Positions 1 through 9,608 of a stretch of DNA of 64,000 bases are shown piece after piece. The position numbers and the translations under genes are program-made. Each line of letters starts with the position of its first letter. Within the stretch, counting starts at the first letter, position 1. The notes under the pieces were generated by a model, which saw only the letters and a program-made list of their open reading frames with translations, searched no databases and was not told the DNA's origin. Source of the DNA: Antedon mediterranea (taxonomy: Eukaryota; Echinodermata; Crinoidea; Comatulida; Antedonidae); contig NC_092677.1 of the NCBI RefSeq assembly GCF_964355755.1, forward strand, positions 6,949,001 to 7,013,000. The letters run 5' to 3'.

Positions 1-934
1 TTGCTTTTCATTCAAATGTCAAAAGCGGGTCGATAGGCACGTACGTCATTGAAGCTATTAAAAAAATACAATTGTTAACATTATTATATAATATTATTTA
101 TTAGACCTATAACTCAAATATCAGGCGCGGATTTAGAGGGGCCGGTCGTCTCTCCTTTTGTAAAATTCAAAAAATAAATTACACGTGCCATACGTTTACG
201 TATTCATGTAGAGCAATTTTTTTTTAAATAAGTAATAAATCAACTTAAAACTTGCTTCTATCAATTTTCATCAGATCAATTTTTGTTTTCATTAAAATAT
301 ACATCCAACCATGGAGGTAGACTATGATAAGTTTATACCTCATCCATGATCCAACCATGAAGCGGCCGGTAATCTTCTTACGCCAAGATAGTGCTTTTTC
401 GTCTGAGAAATAGGCCTATGCTAAAGTGCTAAAAACGTTTTTTTCGATATACCTTTATTATTCAAATTTTTTAGAAAAAAAAAGCACCATAAAGAAGTTT
501 CATTTTTTTAATTTTGTGAATATTCCGTGATACTAGAAAACCACGTTTTGTGGTATATGATACCATCGTACGTACATTAAGAGCTGAGATTTTTTTCCCG
601 TGATTACTTTTGCAAACGATTTTTGACAATGAGCCTTATTGTTTAAGTATGCGTAGGCCTACTCAACCAATCCAAGTCTTAAAATCTCAGAAATTATTGT
701 AAGAAATATAATAACGTCTTAGTTAAGTCGAAGATGCTCTCCGGGTGGAATGTCATCCTGAGATGAGTAGTAGTAATTAGTCTTTATTTATTATTACTTT
801 ATTTTATTTCATTTATATGTAATTTTTTACTTTCTATGGACCAGAGTTTCCGAAATAAAAGATTGAATGAATGAATAAAATAATAACACTTTCTAAAAAA
901 CTTTAAAAAATATGTATTTATTATACATTAATGC
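1..934. other. AT-rich noncoding stretch
   Basis: No coding region is supported here. The stretch is AT-rich. Its last part (about 720-880) ends in an A/T-rich tail with a short GAATGAATGAAT run at 864-875, which looks like the 3' tail of an old retroelement; that reading is weak. Confidence 0.4.
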
Positions 935-939
935 ATATA

Positions 940-1220
940 ATACCAGGCCTAGACATCGGCATCTTTATACATTTCTATGTATTTGTTCCTAATTTTCTGA
1001 CATAACTTAGATCGAAAGGAAACGGGAAGCAACAGAAAACAAATATGGTGTGCTCCCTTGCCTCTACCACGGTAAGGCTCTCTCACAGCCTTGGGTGGGG
1101 GGAGGGGGCGGAGTAACACACATCAGATGCTTTGATGATGTGGTGGAAAAGGGGGGGGGGGGGGGCGTTTAAGTCTGTGAACACAGAAGCTCGCATAGAT
1201 TTAACTTTATTCCACCGTGT
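940..1220. repeat. Diverged fragment of the 2-kb repeat unit
   Basis: This piece matches the part of the downstream repeat unit around 1770-2080: the same order of TTTCTGACATAACTTAG, the GCTCCCTTGCCTCTA stretch and the CACATCAGATGCTTTGATG word, with many substitutions. It carries an uninterrupted run of 15 G at 1151-1165. It appears to be an older, truncated member of the tandem family that follows. Confidence 0.6.
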
Positions 1221-2086
1221 TATCTCCTTCATTTTTTTTTGGGTGGGCTTCTTTTCCAGATGAACTTCTTTTCGAGATTACTTTCAAACTAAATGAGGGG
1301 ATCTGCTAGGTTCCCGCCCGGAGAAACTGTTTTTTTTTTACATCATTTGAATAATCTTCTAATGTAAAGATTAACAACATCAAAATTCCACAGTGTGGCG
1401 TGTTGACCGCAATGACTAACAATACTATCTTCCCCACTACACCTGCACCAACTCATTTGCATAATAACGCACAGCATACCAACTGTTCAATATTTGTATA
1501 GGGGTCGCAATCAATGGGTTGGTTGAATGGCCAGGCTGTTCACGTTGCTGTTTTTCATCATTTAATTCATTGTATCAGTTGTTTTGATTTCTCATTATCA
1601 ATTATTCACTTAATTCATTTCATTTATTCATGCTCAAACACAGTAAAATTTAGTACATGGTGTGAAATCATTTTCGTTTGTTCAAAGTTAAAAATTCACA
1701 CACAAATTGTGAAATTATTTATTATAATAATGCATATGTATTTAAATAAATAATAGAGAGAATACACTAGCCAGGCTAGGCATCGGTATCTTTACACATT
1801 TCTATTTATTTGTTCTTACTTTTCTGACATAACTTAGGTGTTCTTAAAATTGAGGGCGCCAAACATAAAATGTACGGGATCGGAAAAAGGCGGGAAGCCA
1901 AAAAAAAAATAAAAAATGATGGTGTGCTCCCTTGCCTCTAGCACGGTAAGGCTCTCTCACAGCCTTGGGGGTACCACACATCAGATGCTTTGATGTTATT
2001 GCCTCATGATGTGTGGTGGAAAGGGGGACGTTTAAATCTGTGAACCCCAAACACAGAAGCTCGCATAGCTTTAACTCTTTTCCACC

Positions 2087-2153
2087 GACCGGCATGGGTT
2101 TGAACCCACGATAATCGTGTTCCACGACGCTCTACCGACTGAGCTATCCGGCC
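2087..2153 (-). other. tRNA-like module with collapsed anticodon loop (copy 1)
   Basis: On the minus strand the module starts GGCCGGATAGCTCAGTCGG, an A-box and D-arm typical of tRNA-Lys or Arg type genes (stem GCTC/GAGC). The B-box reads GGTTCAAACCC. The acceptor arms GGCCGGA and GCCGGTC pair at six of seven positions, counting one G-T. The anticodon stem TCGTG/CACGA is perfect but encloses only GAA instead of seven bases, so no anticodon can be displayed. The T-loop also seems one base short. It is a tRNA-derived element or pseudogene, not a working tRNA. Confidence 0.65.
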
Positions 2154-2300
2154 CTCTGATTTATAGCAAGGTTAAAACTAGATTAGTTTCCTCAAATTAC
2201 GTCATGAATATGCAAATTTATGACGTAACGATTAGATTGACGTAATATGAAGCGCGTAGATTACACTATTGTCACCTTTCATTACTCGTGTACATTGTGT

Positions 2301-2394
2301 GGCATAACGGGTAGTGGTCTAGTAGCTATCGTTTGAGTTCTCTCAGCTCTACTTATAGCTGGGGTTCGAATCTCTACGGGTTGCTTTTTTTTTT
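2301..2394 (+). other. Second tRNA-like (Pol III) module with T-run, copy 1
   Basis: GTGGTCTAGTAGCTAT resembles the A-box region of tRNA-Glu type genes, and GGGGTTCGAATCTCT gives a canonical B-box with a pairable T-arm. A run of ten T (2385-2394) directly downstream would serve as a Pol III terminator. The would-be acceptor ends (ACGGGT and CGGGTT) are direct, not inverted, so it is not a functional tRNA. It is best read as a SINE head. It points away from the minus-strand module. Confidence 0.55.
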
Positions 2395-2703
2395 AATACA
2401 TATAAAATGTTTTTCTTTTATTTTGAAAGAGAGATATTTGGAGAGTTAAGGTAATTTAGGATAGACAGCAGGGGCTGGTCCAAGAGTCCATTTTTTCGGG
2501 CACTTACCAACTCTATTTTTCAAAATTATTAGCTCCACCCAACCATGGTGGGCTAGTCCTGTATATATTAGCTCCACCACAGCCAAACATGGTGGACTGG
2601 TCCTGTAGACTTATAATTTCGTTTCATATATCAATGTATTCATGCAACTTTCTATTGACTATGTAGGATGCAACACAAGAACATAACGCAAACCAGTCAA
2701 GTA

Positions 2704-2886
2704 AAGCTTGGTTCCCACTATAGAACGCAACGCAAGGACGTAAACGCAACGCAAGCGTTTTAACCAATGACAAGAGAAGTTATAGACAGTTAGCAATCAC
2801 AAGCGAATAAGCCATGGCTTGTGATTGGTCAATTCACTTGCGTTGTGTTACGTCATTGTGTTGCGTCGCTAGTGGGAACCACGCTT
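2704..2886. mobile_element. Small inverted-repeat element (MITE), copy 1
   Basis: Imperfect terminal inverted repeats: AAGCTTGGTTCCCACTA at the left and, reversed, AAGCGTGGTTCCCACTA at the right. The inside is rich in GCAACGCAA words on both strands and has no open frame. A partial relative lies at 57714-57770. Confidence 0.65.
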
Positions 2887-4056
2887 CAGTTGGAATAAGC
2901 CTAGCTTTCGATTAGTCAATTCGCTTGCGTTGCGGCTTACGTCAGGATATAGCCGACCTCCATTTTTTTTAAAGTTAAATTGTATTTATTTGGACCGTAT
3001 TTAATGAGGGTGATCCATCTAGCAATTGCTGATTTGGGACCCTCAGAACAGATACAATACACAAAATACAACAATAACAGAAAGTAAAAGAAAAACAAAA
3101 GCCTATAAATAAAATTAATGACATGAGAATTAAAAATCTGAATAAAAAAAATTTTGAATATAGTAAATAACTGATATGTTAAATTAAGCAAAAATAATAA
3201 ATATATATTAGCTCTAATATTTTACAATTTAAAGGCTGGAAAATTACACATAATTTGGAGAAAAGTCATAAGTATAGTTTTGAATGACTCGGAAAAGGAT
3301 AATGAATTGCGGATAGATAGAGAAGATCATAATGAGGGGCCTTGTAGCTGAAAGTGTGGCCACAGTGTGGCGTGTTGACCGCAATGACTAACAATACTAC
3401 CTTCCCCACTACACCTGCACCAACTCATTTGCATAATAACGCACAGCATACCAACTGTTCAATATTTGTATAGGGGTCGCAATCAATGGGTTGGTTGAAT
3501 GGCCAGGCTGTTCAGGCTGCTATTTTTCATCATTTAATTCATTGTATCAGTTGTTTTGAGTTCTCATTATCAATTATTCACTTAATTCATTTCATTTATT
3601 TATGCTCAAACACAGTAAAATGTAGTACATGGTTTGAAATCATTTTCGTTTGTTCAAAGTTAAACATTCACGTACACAAATTGTGAAATTATTTATTATA
3701 ATAATGCATATGTATTTAAATAAATAATAGAGAGAATACACTAGCCAGGCTAGTATCTTACACATCTTTACACATTTCTATTTATTTGTTCTTACTTTTC
3801 TGACATAACTTAGGTGTTCTTAAAATTGAGGGCGCCAAACATAAAATTTACGGGATCGGAAAAAGTCGGGAAGCCAAAAAAAAAAATGATGGTGTGCTCC
3901 CTTGCCTCTAGCACGGTAAGGCTCTCTCACAGCCTTGGGGGTACCACACATCAGATGCTTTGATGTTATTGCCTCATGATGTGTGGTGGAAAGGGGGACG
4001 TTTAAATCTGTGAACCCCAAACACAGAAGCTCGCATAGCTTTAACTCTTTTCCACC

Positions 4057-4123
4057 GACCGGCATGGGTTTGAACCCACGATAATCGTGTTCCACGACGC
4101 TCTACCGACTGAGCTATCCGGCC
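4057..4123 (-). other. tRNA-like module, copy 2
   Basis: Same sequence and same three-base anticodon loop as the module at 2087-2153. The four-base shortfall is therefore older than the duplication of the unit. Confidence 0.65.
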
Positions 4124-4270
4124 CTCTGATTTATAGCAAGGTTAAAACTAGATTAGTTTCCTCAAATTACGTCATGAATATGCAAATTTATGACGTAACG
4201 ATTAGATTGACGTAATATGAAGCGCGTAGATTACACTATTGTCACCTTTCATTACTCGTGTACATTGTGT

Positions 4271-4366
4271 GGCATAACGGGTAGTGGTCTAGTAGCTATC
4301 GTTTGAGTTCTCTCAGCTCTACTTATAGCTGGGGTTCGAATCTCTACGGGTTGCTTTTTTTTTTTT
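4271..4366 (+). other. Second tRNA-like (Pol III) module, copy 2
   Basis: Same boxes as at 2301-2394; the terminal T-run is 12 bases here (4355-4366). Confidence 0.55.
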
Positions 4367-4722
4367 AATACATATAAAATGTTTTTCTTTTATTTTGAAA
4401 GAGAGATATTTGGAGAGTTAAGGTAATTTAGGATAGACAGGGGCTGGTCCTAGAGTCCATTTTTCCGGGCACTTACCAACTCTATTTTTCAAAATTATTA
4501 GCTCCACCCAACCATGGTGGGTTAGTCCTGTATATTTATAATTTCGTTTCATATTTTAATGTATACGTAATTTCCGGGCACATAGCAGTTCTATTTTTCA
4601 AAATTATTATTAGCTCCACCACAGCCAAACAATAATTTCGTTTCATATATCAATGTATTCATGCAACTTTCTATTGACTATGTAGGATGCAACACAAGAA
4701 CATAACGCAAACCAGTCAAGTA

Positions 4723-4905
4723 AAGCTTGGTTCCCACTATAGAACGCAACGCAAGGACGTAAACGCAACGCAAGCGTTTTAACCAATGACAAGAGAAGTT
4801 ATAGACAGTTAGCAATCACAAGCGAATAAGCCATGGCTTGTGATTGGTCAATTCACTTGCGTTGTGTTACGTCATTGTGTTGCGTCGCTAGTGGGAACCA
4901 CGCTT
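4723..4905. mobile_element. Small inverted-repeat element (MITE), copy 2
   Basis: Same element as 2704-2886, carried along with the repeat unit. Confidence 0.65.
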
Positions 4906-5177
4906 CAGTTGGAATAAGCCTAGCTTTCGATTAGTCAATTCGCTTGCGTTGCGGCTTACGTCAGGATATAGCCGACCTCCATTTTTTTTAAAGTTAAATT
5001 GTATTTATTTGGACCGTATTTAATGAGGGTGATCCATCTAGCAATTGCTGATTTGGGACCCTCAGAACAGATACAATACACAAAATACAACAATAACAGA
5101 AAGTAAAAGAAAAACAAAAGCCTATAAATAAAATTAATGACATGAGAATTAAAAATCTGAATAAAAAAAATTTTGAA

Positions 5178-6725
5178 TCTATATATAAATTTACGTAAGG
5201 GCAAAATTCGGTAAATCGCGCCTTACTTTTAGAATTTTTACTCGATGGTATGTAAAGTTGGTTCGTACTTTCGGTACTGATTTTAACCACCTGATGTAAC
5301 CCTGTTTACTAATTAAATTAAGTTAGATAATTAGTTATTGACGATTAAAACGAATTTAGGTTCAAAGATTTGCCCCAAATAGGGGTGTTTTCCGATCGTG
5401 GTATACACTGTCTAATGGATGTCCATCTTGAAAAATACCCGCCACAAAAATGCGAGGAGGCTTCGCATTTTTCTATCTCCTCCTACGATAATTGTTTTTA
5501 ATAGCTGAAAACCGGTTGAACAGTTCGAGTACAGCATCATAATGTTGAAGACAGGCCGATTTTCTTTAAAAAATACTATTTTGATACATTTAATATACGT
5601 TTTTACAAATGTATTGATTTGTGATGAATGGAACATTCCAAATTATTTGGTTTAACCATACAGGTATAGATTTAGATTTATGGGCCTCCTTGGAGAATAA
5701 ACATAAATAGTATTGCAATGCTGTACAATACTGTTAAGGTATTAACCACTTTTGATCGCAATTTGAATCGCAAATGTCTTACTGTGAGTGTTGGTACTGT
5801 TAGATGTAATATAAAAATATATACAAATAAACTTTATTACTGTGAGTGTGGGTAGGCCCTACTGTTAGATTATAAACATATAATATACAAATAAACATTC
5901 CAAATTATTTGGTTTAACCATAGAGGTATAGATTTAGATTTATGGGCCCCCTTGGAGAATAAACATAAATAGTATTGCAATGCTGTACAATACTGTTAAG
6001 GTATTAACCACTTTTGATCGCAATTTGAATCGCAAATTTCTTACTGTGAGTGTTGGTACTGTTAGATGTAATATAAAAATATATACAAATAAACTTTATT
6101 ACTGTGAGTGTGGGTAGGCCCTACTGTTAGATTATAAACATATAATATACAAATAAATAAACGTTATTACTGACAGTTGCTTCTCAACGTTTGTATTAAT
6201 TAATAATTTAAAAATATATAAACGTCGTAGTGGTGTATCGTTACATGTACTTTACTATTTCAATCGACTATGACAGTGAGAGTTTTAACAAAGTACCGTA
6301 TTAAATCGTAAATGTTTTACTGTATTTAGTGGTATATTATTTATAGGCCTATAAAACATTAAAAACAATATTTCGTTACTGAGTGGATAAGAATAAATTT
6401 TAAAATGTTTCCTCTTTGTACCTATCTTCTTCCCCCATCCCTCAACCCTTAATGTTACATACAAAACACAAATTGGGTTTGTTTAAATGAGTCCAAATAA
6501 AAAAAATTGTTTCTCTCTCGGAAGTAATTCCCAGGGTGCTAATTTTGGTTGACTACATAAATCATTGTGTATATTTATTCGTTTCTGTAAACGACAATGT
6601 ATTATAGTCCTGCGGTACGTACATTTGAAATCTCCATTTTTTTCTCGCTGGAAATACTGTGTATTCGAGAACCATCTGTGGGCACGACCTAGATGGTACG
6701 CGAGCGAAGCGAGCGTGCCATCTAG
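5178..6725 (+). mobile_element. Non-autonomous Helitron-like insertion
   Basis: This 1548-bp segment interrupts repeat unit 2 and is absent from units 1 and 3, which preserve the empty site GAATATAG. It begins with TCTATATATAAATTTACG and ends with CTAG, sits between host A and T, and makes no target duplication. A hairpin (ACGCGAGCGAAGCGAGCGT, 6698-6716) lies eight bases before the final CTAG-T junction. A 5' TC, a 3' CTRR, a subterminal hairpin and insertion into AT are the defining marks of Helitrons. No Rep/helicase frame is present, so it must rely on another element. It contains a 262-bp tandem duplication. Confidence 0.8.
5632..6155. repeat. Two-copy 262-bp tandem repeat
   Basis: The segment from AACATTCCAAATTATTTGG (5632) repeats at 5894 with only a few changes. 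It lies wholly inside the Helitron-like insertion. Confidence 0.8.
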
Positions 6726-7623
6726 TATAGTAAATAACTGATATGTTAAATTAAGCAAAAATAATAAATATATATTAGCTCTAATATTTTACAATTTAAA
6801 GGCTGGAAAATTACACATAATTTGGAGAAAAGTCATAAGTATAGTTTTGAATGACTCGGAAAAGGATAATGAATTGCGGATAGATAGAGAAGATCATAAT
6901 GAGGGGCCTTGTAGCTGAAAGTGTGGCCACAGTGTGGCGTGTTGACCGCAATGACTAACAATACTACCTTCCCCACTACACCTGCACCAACTCATTTGCA
7001 TAATAACGCACAGCATACCAACTGTTCAATATTTGTATAGGGGTCGCAATCAATGGGTTGGTTGAATGGCCAGGCTGTTCAGGCTGCTATTTTTCATCAT
7101 TTAATTCATTGTATCAGTTGTTTTGAGTTCTCATTATCAATTATTCACTTAATTCATTTCATTTATTTATGCTCAAACACAGTAAAATGTAGTACATGGT
7201 TTGAAATCATTTTCGTTTGTTCAAAGTTAAACATTCACGTACACAAATTGTGAAATTATTTATTATAATAATGCATATGTATTTAAATAAATAATAGAGA
7301 GAATACACTAGCCAGGCTAGTATCTTACACATCTTTACACATTTCTATTTATTTGTTCTTACTTTTCTGACATAACTTAGGTGTTCTTAAAATTGAGGGC
7401 GCCAAACATAAAATTTACGGGATCGGAAAAAGTCGGGAAGCCAAAAAAAAAAATGATGGTGTGCTCCCTTGCCTCTAGCACGGTAAGGCTCTCTCACAGC
7501 CTTGGGGGTACCACACATCAGATGCTTTGATGTTATTGCCTCATGATGTGTGGTGGAAAGGGGGACGTTTAAATCTGTGAACCCCAAACACAGAAGCTCG
7601 CATAGCTTTAACTCTTTTCCACC

Positions 7624-7690
7624 GACCGGCATGGGTTTGAACCCACGATAATCGTGTTCCACGACGCTCTACCGACTGAGCTATCCGGCC
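7624..7690 (-). other. tRNA-like module, copy 3
   Basis: Same sequence as in copies 1 and 2, with all stems intact and the anticodon loop still three bases long. Confidence 0.65.
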
Positions 7691-7837
7691 CTCTGATTTA
7701 TAGCAAGGTTAAAACTAGATTAGTTTCCTCAAATTACGTCATGAATATGCAAATTTATGACGTAACGATTAGATTGACGTAATATGAAGCGCGTAGATTA
7801 CACTATTGTCACCTTTCATTACTCGTGTACATTGTGT

Positions 7838-7933
7838 GGCATAACGGGTAGTGGTCTAGTAGCTATCGTTTGAGTTCTCTCAGCTCTACTTATAGCTGGG
7901 GTTCGAATCTCTACGGGTTGCTTTTTTTTTTTT
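7838..7933 (+). other. Second tRNA-like (Pol III) module, copy 3
   Basis: Same boxes as in copy 2, with a long terminal T-run. Confidence 0.55.
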
Positions 7934-8289
7934 AATACATATAAAATGTTTTTCTTTTATTTTGAAAGAGAGATATTTGGAGAGTTAAGGTAATTTAGGA
8001 TAGACAGGGGCTGGTCCTAGAGTCCATTTTTCCGGGCACTTACCAACTCTATTTTTCAAAATTATTAGCTCCACCCAACCATGGTGGGTTAGTCCTGTAT
8101 ATTTATAATTTCGTTTCATATTTTAATGTATACGTAATTTCCGGGCACATAGCAGTTCTATTTTTCAAAATTATTATTAGCTCCACCACAGCCAAACAAT
8201 AATTTCGTTTCATATATCAATGTATTCATGCAACTTTCTATTGACTATGTAGGATGCAACACAAGAACATAACGCAAACCAGTCAAGTA

Positions 8290-8472
8290 AAGCTTGGTTC
8301 CCACTATAGAACGCAACGCAAGGACGTAAACGCAACGCAAGCGTTTTAACCAATGACAAGAGAAGTTATAGACAGTTAGCAATCACAAGCGAATAAGCCA
8401 TGGCTTGTGATTGGTCAATTCACTTGCGTTGCGTTACGTCATTGTGTTGCGTCGCTAGTGGGAACCACGCTT
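8290..8472. mobile_element. Small inverted-repeat element (MITE), copy 3
   Basis: Same element as 2704-2886, carried along with the repeat unit. Confidence 0.65.
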
Positions 8473-8943
8473 CAGTTGGAATAAGCCTAGCTTTCGATTA
8501 GTCAATTCGCTTGCGTTGCGGCTTACGTCAGGATATAGCCGACCTCCATTTTTTTTAAAGTTAAATTGTATTTATTTGGACCGTATTTAATGAGGGTGAT
8601 CCATCTAGCAATTGCTGATTTGGGACCCTCAGAACAGATACAATACACAAAATACAACAATAACAGAAAGTAAAAGAAAAACAAAAGCCTATAAATAAAA
8701 TTAATGACATGAGAATTAAAAATCTGAATAAAAAAAATTTTGAATATAGTAAATAACTGATATGTTAAATTAAGCAAAAATAATAAATATATATTAGCTC
8801 TAATATTTTACAATTTAAAGGCTGGAAAATTACACATAATTTGGAGAAAAGTCATAAGTATAGTTTTGAATGACTCGGAAAAGGATAATGAATTGCGGAT
8901 AGATAGAGAAGATCATAATGAGGGGCCTTGTAGCTGAAAGAGA

Positions 8944-9608
8944 GTTTGAACATTTCAGGAGAGGTTTAGAGAAGTGAAGATTTCCTTTGGAGCTTTGACG
9001 AGTATCATCATGGTCATTGTATTGTTTATCAAACAAAGAAAAACTTTATGGAAAAGACAAGTGGGATCAAGACATGACTGAATAGTATTTACCAGCAAAA
9101 ATGCTCCGGGTTGATCGAATTGTGTCATAGATGTGCGAAAGATTTTTAAGTGATAACATTTATAAAAAAAAACAACCAAAAAGTGGTAAGGGAGGGATGC
9201 AAAAGTTCAATACACATAAAAATGTTCAGGATAATCTTTAGTCGTTGTTTTAATCCTTAATTTCGTGGATATATATATATATATAATACAATGTAATAAA
9301 TTGGATTTTCAATACGTCATCGTCGATATATAATTTCTCACTAGTCAATGGCATCCGAAGAAAGTACAAAAAAACATCATTCAAAATGTATAACAATATT
9401 TATTTATCAAAATATGCATGTTAATCCAAATCAGAATATTTATAGAGGTCAACATAATATATACATCAAGCTAGCATTTAAACAGTTTAAAATATGAAAC
9501 ATCAAGTTAGCATTTATACAGTTTTAAATATGAACATTTGCATTTCCTATAGAATTATGATATTGCATTTTACCAATATATTACTATGTAGTTTAAAATG
9601 CTAGATAG
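8944..9608. other. Noncoding stretch 3' of the forkhead gene
   Basis: No gene is supported. It contains a short TA run near 9271-9285. It probably includes the 3' untranslated region of the minus-strand forkhead gene whose stop codon is at 9609-9611. Confidence 0.5.

Larger units (their letters stand above)
1388..3359. repeat. Tandem repeat unit, copy 1
   Basis: First full unit of a roughly 2-kb tandem family. It begins at the word CCACAGTGTGGCGTGTTGAC and ends after CTTGTAGCTGAAAGTGTGG. Inside it are a minus-strand tRNA-like module (2087-2153), a plus-strand tRNA-like module with a T-run (2301-2394) and an inverted-repeat element (2704-2886). It differs from copies 2 and 3 by point changes and small indels. 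The short open frames inside it are A/T-rich or cross the tRNA-like module and are not supported as genes. Confidence 0.8.
3360..6926. repeat. Tandem repeat unit, copy 2, split by an insertion
   Basis: Second unit, with the same order of parts as copy 1. The left part (3360-5177) is nearly identical to copy 3 at a constant offset of 3567 bases; one visible difference is GTGTTACG against GCGTTACG near 4863 and 8430. The unit resumes at 6726 with TATAGTAAATAACTG and runs to 6926. The intervening 5178-6725 is a separate insertion absent from copies 1 and 3. Confidence 0.85.
6927..8943. repeat. Tandem repeat unit, copy 3
   Basis: Third unit, uninterrupted, almost base for base the same as copy 2 without its insertion. 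It ends at GTAGCTGAAAG, where the sequence changes to unrelated flanking DNA. The near identity to copy 2 points to a recent duplication or to gene conversion. Confidence 0.85.

Noticed and set aside
1844-2125. 91-93 codon frame repeated in three units as a possible protein family
   Set aside because: It crosses the tRNA-like module, changes in length through homopolymer indels and has no domain; it is a by-product of the repeat.
2087-2153. Functional tRNA-Lys or Arg gene
   Set aside because: The anticodon loop is three bases and the T-loop is short, so it cannot decode.
2937-3191. Membrane-like 84-codon frame present in copies 1 and 3 and altered in copy 2
   Set aside because: Its Phe/Leu/Tyr richness comes from A/T-rich DNA, and copy 2 loses the start to the insertion without sign of selection.
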